Shown: positions 34,708 through 44,558 of the stretch, piece after piece
How the letters are laid out: the number at the start of each line of letters is the position of its first letter
How positions within the stretch are numbered: the first letter of the stretch is position 1
NCBI GenBank assembly: GCA_022601135.1
Contig: JAHZJB010000050.1
Location: 1-64,000 of the forward strand
DNA from: Actinomycetes bacterium
GTDB lineage: Bacteria > Actinomycetota > Actinomycetes > Mycobacteriales > Mycobacteriaceae
Direction: 5' to 3'
DNA: 64,000 nucleotides
Notes under the pieces: generated by a model
What the model was told of the DNA's origin: nothing
The model's input: the letters and a program-made list of their open reading frames with translations, nothing else
Databases searched by the model: none
Translations under genes and position numbers: made by a program

Positions 34708-35111
34708 CCGCACTCGACACGAGTGTCGTCATCGCAGCCTTCGCGCCCTGGCATGAGGCGCATGCGGCGGCTGCTCGGGCTGTCACACCCGAGGCGGTCC
34801 TGCCAGCACATGTGGTGACGGAAACTTACGCCGTCCTCACACGCATGCCCGAGCCGTTCCGGATGGACGCCGCGACAGTGTCTGCGTATCTCGCCCGGCA
34901 ATGGGGCGGACGTGTCATCGCCCCGGATGCCCAAGTTTATGAATCATTGACCGCAGCTGTCGCGGCGGCCGGTGTGCTGGGTGGCGCCACCTATGACGCC
35001 CTCGTCGGGCTCACCGCTCACAGCTTCGGACATGAACTGTTGTCGCTGGATGTCCGGGCTGGACGCACTTACAGATCTCTTGGGATCGCCTACCGGCTGC
35101 TTACCCAGTAG
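34704..35111 (+). CDS. vapC: VapC toxin, PIN-domain RNase
   Basis: A 135-residue PIN nuclease. The acidic metal-binding residues are D5 (ALDTSVVI), E40 (HVVTETYAVL), D98 (ATYDALVGL) and D116 (LLSLDVRAG), so the active site is intact. VapC toxins in mycobacteria cleave tRNA or rRNA. GTG 34704 overlaps vapB (GTGA). A hairpin 20 bases downstream is a likely terminator. The pair lies immediately after a tRNA gene and is probably mobile. Confidence 0.88.
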   Translation: MTALDTSVVIAAFAPWHEAHAAAARAVTPEAVLPAHVVTETYAVLTRMPEPFRMDAATVSAYLARQWGGRVIAPDAQVYESLTAAVAAAGVLGGATYDALVGLTAHSFGHELLSLDVRAGRTYRSLGIAYRLLTQ

Positions 35112-35431
35112 TGCGGCCAACGGGTGCTGCTGCCGCCGACCCGCCTCGCGTGTCGGCGGCGCTCATCGGCTTGTTTGCCGGAAATACGAATATTGGAAGC
35201 GCGGCAGATGTAAGACAACCTTCCCGGGCCAGCCTCACACGATGACAGCGACGTTTGATGACGCTGGGACCCGCCGTTAAGGGCAAACTCCCCTGAAATC
35301 GTTCAAACACGGGCCAGGGCCCGACGAAACCCCATACGTTAGGGTGCTTTGAGCCCGATAGCCTCCACCACGTCAGGTGTCTGGCAAACCCGCGGGTGCA
35401 CGTCGGCTGTATGCGGCAGATAAGGAAACAC
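35112..35431. other. Intergenic 320 bp, no gene seen
   Basis: Between vapC and the first paralog gene. It holds the hairpin at 35132-35160. Otherwise no recognised RNA or gene. The longest frame on the minus strand (110 aa) lacks a ribosome site and looks spurious. Confidence 0.6.
35132..35160 (+). terminator. GC-rich hairpin after vapBC
   Basis: GCCGCCGAC (35132-35140) and GTCGGCGGC (35152-35160) form a perfect 9-bp stem with an 11-base loop, 20 bases after the vapC stop. No U-tract. Confidence 0.6.
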
Positions 35432-35833
35432 ATGCGTGTCGTAGCGTTCGCGCCGTCACTGAGCGCGGTCTCACAAGACGCTGGTGGCGTCGCCGTCGAA
35501 GGTTTTCCCTTGACTACCTGTTACGTGCAAAGCATCCCCGCCCAGATCACCATCCCGGTGGTCATCGCGGTGTGCGCTGCGCAGGGCGACGATTACAACC
35601 CGCGCAAATTCATCGTGGCCACCACCCCTAACGGCGAGCGTGTCGGCACCCTGGAGTTCTCCTGGGAATGGCCCGACATCCCGTCTGTTCCGGTCAAATT
35701 CCGGGTCTTCGCCCAATACCTGCCGATGAACATCCGGGCCGCAGGCATCCACACTCTCGGTCTCTACGACGATCTCGAGGCCACCGAAACCGACACCCTC
35801 TACCCATTGCCGGTGCTTCAACGCAAACGCTAA
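35432..35833 (+). CDS. Unknown protein, first of a tandem paralog pair
   Basis: A 133-residue soluble protein from ATG 35432 with AAGGAAA upstream. It is predicted beta-rich: MRVVAFAPSLSAV at the start, FPLTTCYVQSIP, TIPVVIAVCAAQ, RVGTLEFSWEW, PVKFRVFAQYLPM, and AAGIHTLGLYDDL near the end. The pattern of a small beta-sandwich with a conserved G-[IVY]-[HY]-T-LGLYD resembles DUF6941-type proteins, which is a guess. It is about two-thirds identical to the gene 120 bases downstream. No signal peptide. Role unknown. Confidence 0.75.
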   Translation: MRVVAFAPSLSAVSQDAGGVAVEGFPLTTCYVQSIPAQITIPVVIAVCAAQGDDYNPRKFIVATTPNGERVGTLEFSWEWPDIPSVPVKFRVFAQYLPMNIRAAGIHTLGLYDDLEATETDTLYPLPVLQRKR

Positions 35834-35953
35834 AACCGTGGGTCACCGGACCCGAGTGGCGTGAGATGTCAAACAATCCAGGTGTTCACCGACTGCCCAA
35901 GGCCTGAGTTAAGAATCGTGGGACGCCAGAGCCTGAAGGAACGAGAGGAAAGC

Positions 35954-36379
35954 ATGCGTGTCGTGGCGTTTGCGCCAGCGTTGAGCGGTGTCGTGCAAGA
36001 CTCCGGCGGGATCACCGCCGAGGGTTTTCCGATGACGACCTGCTACGTGGATAGTTTCCCCACCCACATCACCGTTCCCGTCGTCGTCGCGGTGTCTTCG
36101 GCCGGCGGCAGCGAATACAACCCAACGAAATACATAGTGGCCACCTCACCCGACGATGAACGGGTCGGCACCTTGGAGTTGACGTGGCAGTGGCCGGACA
36201 ATCCGCCCGTTCCGGTGAAGTTTCGCGTCTTCGCCAGACACCTGGCCATGAGGGTGCAAGCGGCCGGGGTGTACACCCTGGGCTTATACGACAGCCTTGA
36301 CGACACCGAATCCGAGAACCTTTTTCCGTTGCCGGTGTTTCGCCGCAACCCGCTGACAGCGGCGTCTGCGCGGCCGTGA
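35954..36379 (+). CDS. Unknown protein, second of a tandem paralog pair
   Basis: A 141-residue protein from ATG 35954 with AGAGGAAAGC upstream. It shares nearly every motif of the first copy (MRVVAFAP, EGFPMTTCYV, YNPTKYIVAT, RVGTLELTWQWPD, PVKFRVFAR, AAGVYTLGLYDSL, LFPLPVFRR) and has nine more residues at the C-terminus. Both were likely produced by tandem duplication and kept under selection, since no stop or frameshift is present. It may form a heterodimer with the first copy. Role unknown. Confidence 0.75.
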   Translation: MRVVAFAPALSGVVQDSGGITAEGFPMTTCYVDSFPTHITVPVVVAVSSAGGSEYNPTKYIVATSPDDERVGTLELTWQWPDNPPVPVKFRVFARHLAMRVQAAGVYTLGLYDSLDDTESENLFPLPVFRRNPLTAASARP

Positions 36380-36437
36380 ACCGTTCTGGCCTGAAAGTCA
36401 TCGGGTTTCTCAACACCAATCGATAGACGTGATCCAG

Positions 36438-37604
36438 CTATTCGCCTCCGGCCGGATCGACCCGGGACAGCGGGACCCACTGTTCGCTGGGCGTCGGCTG
36501 TTTGGATGACGGGAAGTCGTCGAGTCTTCCCGACGGCTTGGCGTCCCACCCGGCGAAGGTCAACGGCGTCTGGAGCCAAGCACGGAGCAGGTCGTATGTC
36601 GCCTCCAGTGAATCGATGTGGGTGCGTTCCCAGCCGTGGCTGCCGTCGACGCCGAAACCGACGAGCGCCGCGCGGGTGCTTGCGCCAGCTTCGATCGCCG
36701 CGGCGGCGTCGGAACGGTAGTAGCGGAACACATCTCGAGCGAAGGGGATGGTGTAGTGCTCAGCGAGCCGGCACAGGTGGCGGGTCAGGTGGTAGTCGTA
36801 CGGGCCGTGCAGGTCGGACATCGGGATAGTTACGCCGTCCTCGAGGGAGTGCTGGCCCGGCGCGCATACGGCGTTGTCGACGGCGATCATTTCGGCGATG
36901 CCCTCCGGCAGGCCCGAGCTGGCGCCATAGCCGACCTCTTCGGAGATGGTCACCATGATCGTGGTGCGGTGCGGAAGCACCAGCTTGTTCTCGGCAATAT
37001 GCTTGACCAGCGTGAGCACCACCGCGACTCCGGCCTGGTCGTCGAGGTGGCGGGAAACGATAAAACCGTCTTCGCTGAGCATCGGGCTGCTGGTGAGCGC
37101 GACGAAGTCGCCGACCTTGATGCCGAGACGGGCCAAATCCTCCGGCGAGGTCACCTTGCGGTCCACCCGGATTTCGACGTGGTCCCAGTCGGTGGGTTGG
37201 GTGTCGACCTCGTCGCCGAACGCGTGCCCGCTGGCCTTGAGCGGCAAGATCGTTCCGGTGATGAACTCCGTGTCTTCGCAGAGAATCCGAACACGGGCGC
37301 CAGCGGCGAATCGCGCCGAGAAGGTACCCACGGGAATCACCTCGAGACGGCCATTGTCCTTGAGCCCGCGCACCATGGCGCCGATGGTGTCTGCGTGAAC
37401 CACCACCGCACGGTCCGTCGTCGCTGATTCGCCCGGGAGTTCGGCGATGATAGCCCCGCGACGGGTCAGCGAGAACGGGACGCCGTAGTCGTCAAAGATC
37501 TCGCCGATCAACTGCATTACCGCGTCGGTTCGGCCGGTCGGGCTCGGGGTCTGCAGCAGCGCGAAGAGCGTGTCGACCATCCACGCGCGGTCGGCCTCGA
37601 ACAT
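36438..37604 (-). CDS. M42-family metallopeptidase, NAGGN-associated type
   Basis: A 388-residue dinuclear metallopeptidase. Metal ligands and catalytic residues appear in VVVHADTIGAM, VSRHLDDQAGVAVVL (Asp bridging the metals), TISEEVGYGASSG (two Glu) and a C-terminal His in WERTHIDSLEATYDLL. The family is found in osmoprotectant N-acetylglutaminylglutamine amide (NAGGN) clusters, where it is thought to process the dipeptide; the usual synthetase genes are not in this window. It is convergent with the paralog pair. Function by family resemblance. Confidence 0.82.
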   Translation of the reverse strand: MFEADRAWMVDTLFALLQTPSPTGRTDAVMQLIGEIFDDYGVPFSLTRRGAIIAELPGESATTDRAVVVHADTIGAMVRGLKDNGRLEVIPVGTFSARFAAGARVRILCEDTEFITGTILPLKASGHAFGDEVDTQPTDWDHVEIRVDRKVTSPEDLARLGIKVGDFVALTSSPMLSEDGFIVSRHLDDQAGVAVVLTLVKHIAENKLVLPHRTTIMVTISEEVGYGASSGLPEGIAEMIAVDNAVCAPGQHSLEDGVTIPMSDLHGPYDYHLTRHLCRLAEHYTIPFARDVFRYYRSDAAAAIEAGASTRAALVGFGVDGSHGWERTHIDSLEATYDLLRAWLQTPLTFAGWDAKPSGRLDDFPSSKQPTPSEQWVPLSRVDPAGGE

Positions 37605-37629
37605 GGTTCCCCCTCGCCTCTGTGTCGAG

Positions 37630-37678
37630 ACTGAGCTTGTGGCCCAAGATTGGCCGAAATCTCGCGCGCAAGCTCAGT
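37630..37678. terminator. Two-level inverted repeat
   Basis: ACTGAGCTTG (37630-37639) pairs with CAAGCTCAGT (37669-37678), and inside it AGATT (37647-37651) pairs with AATCT (37658-37662). It lies 26 bases before the M42 peptidase start and 29 bases after the end of the next upstream gene on the same strand. It could end the upstream transcript. It resembles the hairpin at 5214-5271 in span and two-level stem. Confidence 0.5.
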
Positions 37679-37707
37679 TTGGACGCGCGGTACGAAGCGC
37701 CGGCCGT

Positions 37708-38001
37708 TCACTCGTCGTCGTCGACGATGGTGTAGAACGAGTCCCCGTCCTCGGGTGTCCCATCGATCTGCCCACGCGTGCGCCGAGCGGGCCGCTCCTC
37801 CCGCGCTGCGCCCGGCGGCAGCTCGTCGGGAACTTCAGCCGCGAGCTTCTCGTCGAGGGTGTGGTCCTCCTTGGCCTCGATCCACCGTTCGGGCGGGTCG
37901 GCGACGATGTCACCGTCGTCGTTACGCACCTCGTCGGAGTCCGTCGATTCGCTCGGCCCCAGGGTGTTGTCGGGGCCCCCGTCGTCATAGTCGCCGTTCA
38001 C
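37708..38001 (-). CDS. Acidic protein, DUF5709-like
   Basis: A 97-residue, strongly acidic, probably disordered protein. NTLGPSESTDSDEVRNDDGD near the start is typical of actinobacterial DUF5709 proteins; a C-terminal segment EDGDSFYTIVDDDE follows. No signal or membrane segment. It is divergent from the DUF732 gene. Function unknown. Confidence 0.72.
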   Translation of the reverse strand: MNGDYDDGGPDNTLGPSESTDSDEVRNDDGDIVADPPERWIEAKEDHTLDEKLAAEVPDELPPGAAREERPARRTRGQIDGTPEDGDSFYTIVDDDE

Positions 38002-38150
38002 GTGCTCAAGTGTGCCTTATCGTGCTGGCGCCCACTCCACGGCCAGACCACGCCGCCGAGCCCCCTCGGCAGCCTCGTTTGTGAGCAATCTGGAACGCTT
38101 GATTGGACAATTGACCCCGGTGCGCCTCGCAAGGCGTATGGTCTCATTTC

Positions 38151-38504
38151 ATGAAGTCGCTGGTACGCATGTTGTCGGTGGGATTGATGTCCGGCGTGAT
38201 GTCGGTGGGCGGCCTGGTCGGGGCCCAGACCGCCAGCGCCGACGACGTGGGTTACCTGGTCAACATCTTCCAGATGCGAGACATCAGGTTCCCGGACCCG
38301 GGAGCCGCGGTCGCCTACGGCCAGACCATCTGCATGCGGGTGGCGGGCAACATGAGCTACGCCGAGCTGATTAACCAGGTCAAGAACGAAGTCCAACTCG
38401 ACGACTTCCTGGCCGCGTACCTGATCAATCAGGCTGCCGAAGAACTCTGCCCGGCGCAGATCTGGCAGCTGCGGCAGTCAGCCGCCGGCTACAAACCCGC
38501 CTGA
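38151..38504 (+). CDS. Secreted DUF732 protein
   Basis: A 117-residue exported protein. The signal peptide (MKSLVRMLSVGLMSGVMSVG) is cleaved probably after TASA; the mature part has the DUF732 pattern: DVGYLVNIFQMRDIRF, AVAYGQTICMRVAGN and LINQAAEELCPAQIW with two cysteines likely in a disulfide. The family is nearly restricted to mycobacteria. It is convergent with lpqH. Function unknown. Confidence 0.85.
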   Translation: MKSLVRMLSVGLMSGVMSVGGLVGAQTASADDVGYLVNIFQMRDIRFPDPGAAVAYGQTICMRVAGNMSYAELINQVKNEVQLDDFLAAYLINQAAEELCPAQIWQLRQSAAGYKPA

Positions 38505-38520
38505 CGCCGTCCTGCCCACG

Positions 38521-38982
38521 CTATGGGCAGGACACCTCGATTTCGAACGGCTTGTTGACCGGCTGCATCGGGTTCGCCATGTCGACGCCGGTTGCGGTCC
38601 CGGAGATCGTGTACTTGTTGTCGTCCTTGTCAGCCTTGGCCTCGCCTTGGCCGGCGCCGCTCTGATAGCCCAGGGTGACACCGTTGACATTGCCCAGACC
38701 CACGGACTGCACGGTGGGGTCGTCACCGCTGCTGACCACGACTCCGATGCCCGTGGTGGCGTCGCCGATCGCGATGTTGGTGTTGCCGCCCATTTCCGAG
38801 CAGACCACGGTGCCCTGAACCTCCTGGTCCTGGCCGTCGATCTTGACGGTGGCCTTGCCGTCCGACTCGGCGACCGCCGTGGTCGGTCCCGACGTATCGG
38901 ACTTGTCGTCCGAGGAACAACCCGACAAGCCTGCGACGACTATTGCTGCGCCGCCGACGGCCACCACGATTCCACGCTTCAC
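38521..38982 (-). CDS. lpqH: LpqH, 19-kDa lipoprotein antigen
   Basis: A 153-residue lipoprotein. [20 protein letters not shown] at the N-terminus is nearly the LpqH signal, and the lipobox is LSGCSSDD. The mature sequence keeps [40 protein letters not shown] and [17 protein letters not shown], matching M. tuberculosis LpqH (Rv3763) closely. Two Cys form the expected disulfide. LpqH is a TLR2 ligand and major surface antigen. GTG 38982 has AAGGAG upstream, and the adjacent GTG 38985 is less likely. In M. tuberculosis it neighbours the fadE36 gene, but here they are 11 kb apart. Confidence 0.93.
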   Translation of the reverse strand: MKRGIVVAVGGAAIVVAGLSGCSSDDKSDTSGPTTAVAESDGKATVKIDGQDQEVQGTVVCSEMGGNTNIAIGDATTGIGVVVSSGDDPTVQSVGLGNVNGVTLGYQSGAGQGEAKADKDDNKYTISGTATGVDMANPMQPVNKPFEIEVSCP

Positions 38983-39105
38983 CACGGATCTCCTTCGTCG
39001 TTGTGCGGTTCGTTGAAAGCCGCGAACCATCACCAGCATTATGGGTGGCAACCCGGAGGAGGACATGCCGATCTCGAAAAATATGCGGCGCGGGGGTCTG
39101 ACGGG

Positions 39106-40823
<1,718 letters not shown>

Positions 40824-40857
40824 CCTGCACCCTTTTGGACGTGTGCACAATAAGAGC

Positions 40858-42096
40858 ATGACGACTTCCGCGGAACCGCTGTCGCTGCTCCAGGAGCTAC
40901 TTGATCCCGCCCACCGGGCCGATCCGTATCCGCTGTACGGCCGGATCCGCGAGCAGGGCCCCGTGCAGCTGCCGGACGCCAACCTCACCGTGTTCTCGAC
41001 GTTCGCCGATTGCGACGAGGTGCTGCGCCATCCGGCCTCGTCGAGCGATCGGCTGAAGTCCACCGTCGCGCAACGGATGATCGCCGAAGGGGGGAATGAA
41101 ACGCCGGTGCGTCCTTTCGGACCGCCGGGGTTCTTGTTCCTCGACCCGCCCGACCACACCCGCCTGCGCCGACTGGTGAGCAAGGCCTTCGTGCCCAAGG
41201 TGATCAACGCGCTCGAACCCGAGATTGCGGCGCTGGTCGATGGGTTGCTTCGCGATGCCGACGGCTCTGCGGAGCCTTTCGATGCGATCTCGCGCCTGGC
41301 CTACCCGCTGCCGGTCGCCGTGATCTGCCGTCTGCTGGGCGTCCCGTTGGAGGACGAGCCGCAGTTCAGTGCGGCTTCGGCGTTGCTCGCCCAGGGACTC
41401 GATCCGTTCTTCGCCGTGACGGGCTCGACCGACGACGGGTTCGAGGAGCGTATGCAGGCCGGGTTGTGGCTGCGCGGCTATCTGCGGGAGTTGATCTCGC
41501 GGCGGCGCCGCGACCCAGGTGGCGACTTGATGTCGGGGTTGATTCAGGTCGAGGAATCCGGCGATCAACTCAGCGAGGAGGAGATCGTCGCGACGTGCAA
41601 TCTGCTGCTGATCGCCGGGCACGAGACGACGGTCAACCTGATCGCCAACGCGATTCTGGCGCTGCTGCGCCATCCAGCGCAGTGGTCGGCGCTGGTCGCT
41701 GACCCGTCCAAGGTTGGCGCCGTCGTCGAGGAGACGCTGCGCTACGACCCGCCGGTGCAGCTCATCGGTCGGGTCGCGGGCCAGGACATGACGATCGGCG
41801 ACGACGTCACGGTGCCGCGGGGCGACAACATGTTGCTGCTGCTGGCCGCAGCGCATCGCGACCCGGAGTTCGTGGAGCGTCCGGACCAATTCGACATTGA
41901 CCGCGCGAGCATCCGTCACCTCGGTTTCGGCAAGGGGCCGCATTTCTGCATCGGTGCGCCGTTGGCTCGGCTGGAGGCCGGTGTGGCCCTCACCGCGCTG
42001 GCGGCCCGGTTCCCGCACGCCGAACTCGCCGGGCAACCAGAGTACAAGCAGAACGTCACCCTGCGCGGTATGTCTTCGCTTCCTGTTTCATTGTGA
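40858..42096 (+). CDS. Cytochrome P450
   Basis: A 412-residue P450. The I-helix oxygen motif is LLIAGHETTVNL, the ExxR motif is VEETLRYDPP, and the heme-thiolate loop is FGKGPHFCIGAPLARLEA with Cys364. ATG 40858 is preferred over GTG 40843. It needs an external ferredoxin and reductase; none is adjacent. It is followed 7 bases later by the convergent amine oxidase gene. Substrate unknown. Confidence 0.92.
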   Translation: MTTSAEPLSLLQELLDPAHRADPYPLYGRIREQGPVQLPDANLTVFSTFADCDEVLRHPASSSDRLKSTVAQRMIAEGGNETPVRPFGPPGFLFLDPPDHTRLRRLVSKAFVPKVINALEPEIAALVDGLLRDADGSAEPFDAISRLAYPLPVAVICRLLGVPLEDEPQFSAASALLAQGLDPFFAVTGSTDDGFEERMQAGLWLRGYLRELISRRRRDPGGDLMSGLIQVEESGDQLSEEEIVATCNLLLIAGHETTVNLIANAILALLRHPAQWSALVADPSKVGAVVEETLRYDPPVQLIGRVAGQDMTIGDDVTVPRGDNMLLLLAAAHRDPEFVERPDQFDIDRASIRHLGFGKGPHFCIGAPLARLEAGVALTALAARFPHAELAGQPEYKQNVTLRGMSSLPVSL

Positions 42097-42102
42097 CAGA
42101 GA

Positions 42103-43476
42103 TTATTTCGCAATTTCATCGATGACTGCGCGCGCCGCCCGTTCGCCCGCCTCCACGGCGCCCTCCATGTAGGCGCTCCACGAGGTGGCGGTATCGGTGG
42201 AGGCCCAATGGATGGCGCCGATCGGCGCGGATAGCGCTTGGCCGTAGGCAGTCCACACCAGCGGACCCATGTTGGCGTTGTAGCACCCGCGAGTCCACTG
42301 CCGATCGGCCCACTCGCCGTCGACGTATAACTCCGGACGTGCCGCCCGGTCCCCGAGATGGCGCACCAACTCGGCAGTCAGCCCTTCGCGTCGCTGTTCC
42401 TGCGGTAGCCGACCGTAGGCGCGGGCCTGCTCACCCTCCAGGAACAGTAGGACCACCCCATGGTCGTCACCGGGCAGACAGGTGTCGTTGGACATCCTGG
42501 CCGGGCCGACGTCGGAGATGAGCTGGCCGTTGAGCCCGTCAGCGCGCCAGAACGGTTCGTCGTAGACAAAGAATGCCTTCATCGCCGACGCATTGGGCAC
42601 GCGCTGGGTGAGTTGGTCACGGATGGCGGGTAGTGGCGGGTCGTACATGATCCGGCCGGCCAGCGTCGGTGAGATGGCCACGACGACGCGGCGCCCGCGT
42701 GCCACCACCCCGCCGCGGCAGTGCACGGTGACGCTGTCGGCCGTGTGCTCGATCAACTGCACCGGGCTGTCGAGCATGATGTGATCGGCAACCAGGGCGG
42801 CCAACCGTTTCGGAATCTCGCCGGTGCCACCGGAGAACCGGGTGGTCTGGGCCCCGCCCTCTGATTCGGCGAACAGTTCGGCAGTCACCCCACAGGTCTG
42901 AATGGTGAACAACAGGTGCAGGAAGGACACCTCGACGGTCGGTACCGCGAGGATCCCGACGGTGCAGATCTCGAGCAGCGTACGGGCGACCGGGGGCAGA
43001 CCCTGGGCGTCGTACCACGCCCCGGCGGTGACCGCATCCCATTCGGCGGCATGCGGTGCCAGCCATGGCGCCTCGGGCGGAACCTCGGCGGCCAGCTCGT
43101 CCAGCCGGCGTAGGACCCGCTCCAGATGTCCGAGCTCATCTTCGAATCGGGCACGAAACGCGTTCTCGCGCAGCACGCCCGAGTCGGCCAGCTCATAGGA
43201 CGTCTCGCCCTCGTCATACTGCGGGTAGGTCTCGACTCCCAGTTCGGCGGCCAGCGCGAACATCCGGTGATGGGTGTCGCCGATCCACTGGGCACCGAGC
43301 TCGAGCGGCAGTCCGGGCAGTACCTCTTCGGTGAGGATCCGGCCGCCGACGCGTTCGTCGGCTTCCAGGATCAGCGGGGTCAAGCCGGCGCCGAGCAGCG
43401 TGCGGGCGGCGATCAGCCCCGAGATTCCCGCTCCGACCACGATGACGTCTGCTTCATGACGTCGCTGAGCTGTCAT
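42103..43476 (-). CDS. Flavin-containing amine oxidase
   Basis: A 457-residue FAD amine oxidase. The FAD-binding motif VIVVGAGISGLIAARTLLG is at the N-terminus, followed by ADERVGGRILTE, the typical RxGGR, and a C-terminal FAD motif IHWASTDTATSWSAYMEGAVEAGE. It would oxidise amines to imines with peroxide formation; monoamine-oxidase-like and polyamine or L-amino-acid oxidases share the fold. ATG 43476 is chosen over the longer frame. It is convergent with the P450. Confidence 0.85.
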   Translation of the reverse strand: MTAQRRHEADVIVVGAGISGLIAARTLLGAGLTPLILEADERVGGRILTEEVLPGLPLELGAQWIGDTHHRMFALAAELGVETYPQYDEGETSYELADSGVLRENAFRARFEDELGHLERVLRRLDELAAEVPPEAPWLAPHAAEWDAVTAGAWYDAQGLPPVARTLLEICTVGILAVPTVEVSFLHLLFTIQTCGVTAELFAESEGGAQTTRFSGGTGEIPKRLAALVADHIMLDSPVQLIEHTADSVTVHCRGGVVARGRRVVVAISPTLAGRIMYDPPLPAIRDQLTQRVPNASAMKAFFVYDEPFWRADGLNGQLISDVGPARMSNDTCLPGDDHGVVLLFLEGEQARAYGRLPQEQRREGLTAELVRHLGDRAARPELYVDGEWADRQWTRGCYNANMGPLVWTAYGQALSAPIGAIHWASTDTATSWSAYMEGAVEAGERAARAVIDEIAK

Positions 43477-43549
43477 GATCGACACTGTCTCATGGCATCC
43501 GTACCGCAGTAGCGGATATGCGGTGGGACCTGCGCCGCAGAGGTTCTGC

Positions 43550-44434
43550 TCAGCCGGGCCGGTACACCCACGGTGCCGTCGGCAGTCGACCCGGTTCGAA
43601 CTCGGCGAGCATGCCGTCGACGGTGTTCGACGTGTAGGCAAGAGACGCGGCGATCTGTCTGAGTGCGTCGGCGACCCCGATCTCGGCCAGGGTAACCGCG
43701 CCGTCGCGCTTTGCTAGCCGCGCTCCGTCGGAGTTGAGCACCATCGGCACGTGGGCGTACGTCGGTTCCCGGTAACCGAGCAGCCGTGCCAGGTATGCCT
43801 GCCGTGGTGAGGAGGGCAGTAGATCGTCTCCGCGGACTACTTGGTCCACTCCAGACGCGGCGTCATCGACGACCACGGCAAGGTTGTAGGCCGGCACACC
43901 GTCGCCGCGGCGGACCACGAAGTCGTCCACCACCCCGGTGTAGTCACCGTGCACAAGGTCGTGCACCGTGCACTGAGCGGCCTCGGTGCGCAGCCGCAGC
44001 GCGGGGGCCCGCTCGGTGCCCCGTCTACGGATTTCGCGTTGCCTGTCGGTCAGGTTGCGGCAGGTTCCCGGATAGGCCCCTTCGGGTGCGTGGGGGGCTC
44101 GCGGCGCGGAGGCGATATCCTTTCGCGTGCAATAACATTCGTAGATCAGCCCACGATCGTTCAGTTCATCGACGATGGCGTCGTAGCGCCACTGGTGCTC
44201 GGTCTGCCGGATGGCCGGCCCGTCCCAGGACAGGCCCAGCGCCGCGAGGTCCCGGAGTTGACGGTCGGCGATGTCGGCGTGCGTGCGATCGTCGAGATCC
44301 TCGACACGCAGCAGAAAGCGTCGTCCGCTCGCGCGGGCGAACAGCCAGGCCAACACCGCAGTCCGCAGGTTCCCGATGTGCAGGTCCGCCGACGGGCTCG
44401 GCGCGAATCTCCCTGCCCCGTCCGCGCCGCCCAC
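43550..44434 (-). CDS. gluQ: Glutamyl-Q tRNA(Asp) synthetase
   Basis: A 294-residue truncated glutamyl-tRNA synthetase lacking the anticodon-binding half. SADLHIGNLRTAVLAW holds the HIGH-like motif and GARLAKRDGAVTL the KMSKS-like motif. The zinc-binding cysteines appear in ECYCTRKDI and CRNLTD. It adds glutamate to queuosine 34 of tRNA-Asp. With tgt 3 kb away this is a queuosine-handling pair. The start is GTG 44434. It is divergent from the APH kinase gene. Confidence 0.9.
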   Translation of the reverse strand: MGGADGAGRFAPSPSADLHIGNLRTAVLAWLFARASGRRFLLRVEDLDDRTHADIADRQLRDLAALGLSWDGPAIRQTEHQWRYDAIVDELNDRGLIYECYCTRKDIASAPRAPHAPEGAYPGTCRNLTDRQREIRRRGTERAPALRLRTEAAQCTVHDLVHGDYTGVVDDFVVRRGDGVPAYNLAVVVDDAASGVDQVVRGDDLLPSSPRQAYLARLLGYREPTYAHVPMVLNSDGARLAKRDGAVTLAEIGVADALRQIAASLAYTSNTVDGMLAEFEPGRLPTAPWVYRPG

Positions 44435-44558
44435 ACCGTCAGGTTAGTGGGTGCGCGCATGGGCGAACGACCTGCAGAACGAGCCTGCGTCCCGGCGCCA
44501 AGAGAACGGGCAGCACCCCAGGCAGTTGTTTCGCGGGCCCTGCTACAGACTTGAGGGG

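Noticed and set aside
34309..36437. Prophage or integrative element
   Set aside because: No integrase, recombinase or second tRNA fragment was found, so only 'accessory segment' is claimed.
38111..38142. Promoter pair TTGACC and TATGGT upstream of the DUF732 gene
   Set aside because: The 20-base spacing is too long for a good sigma-A promoter.
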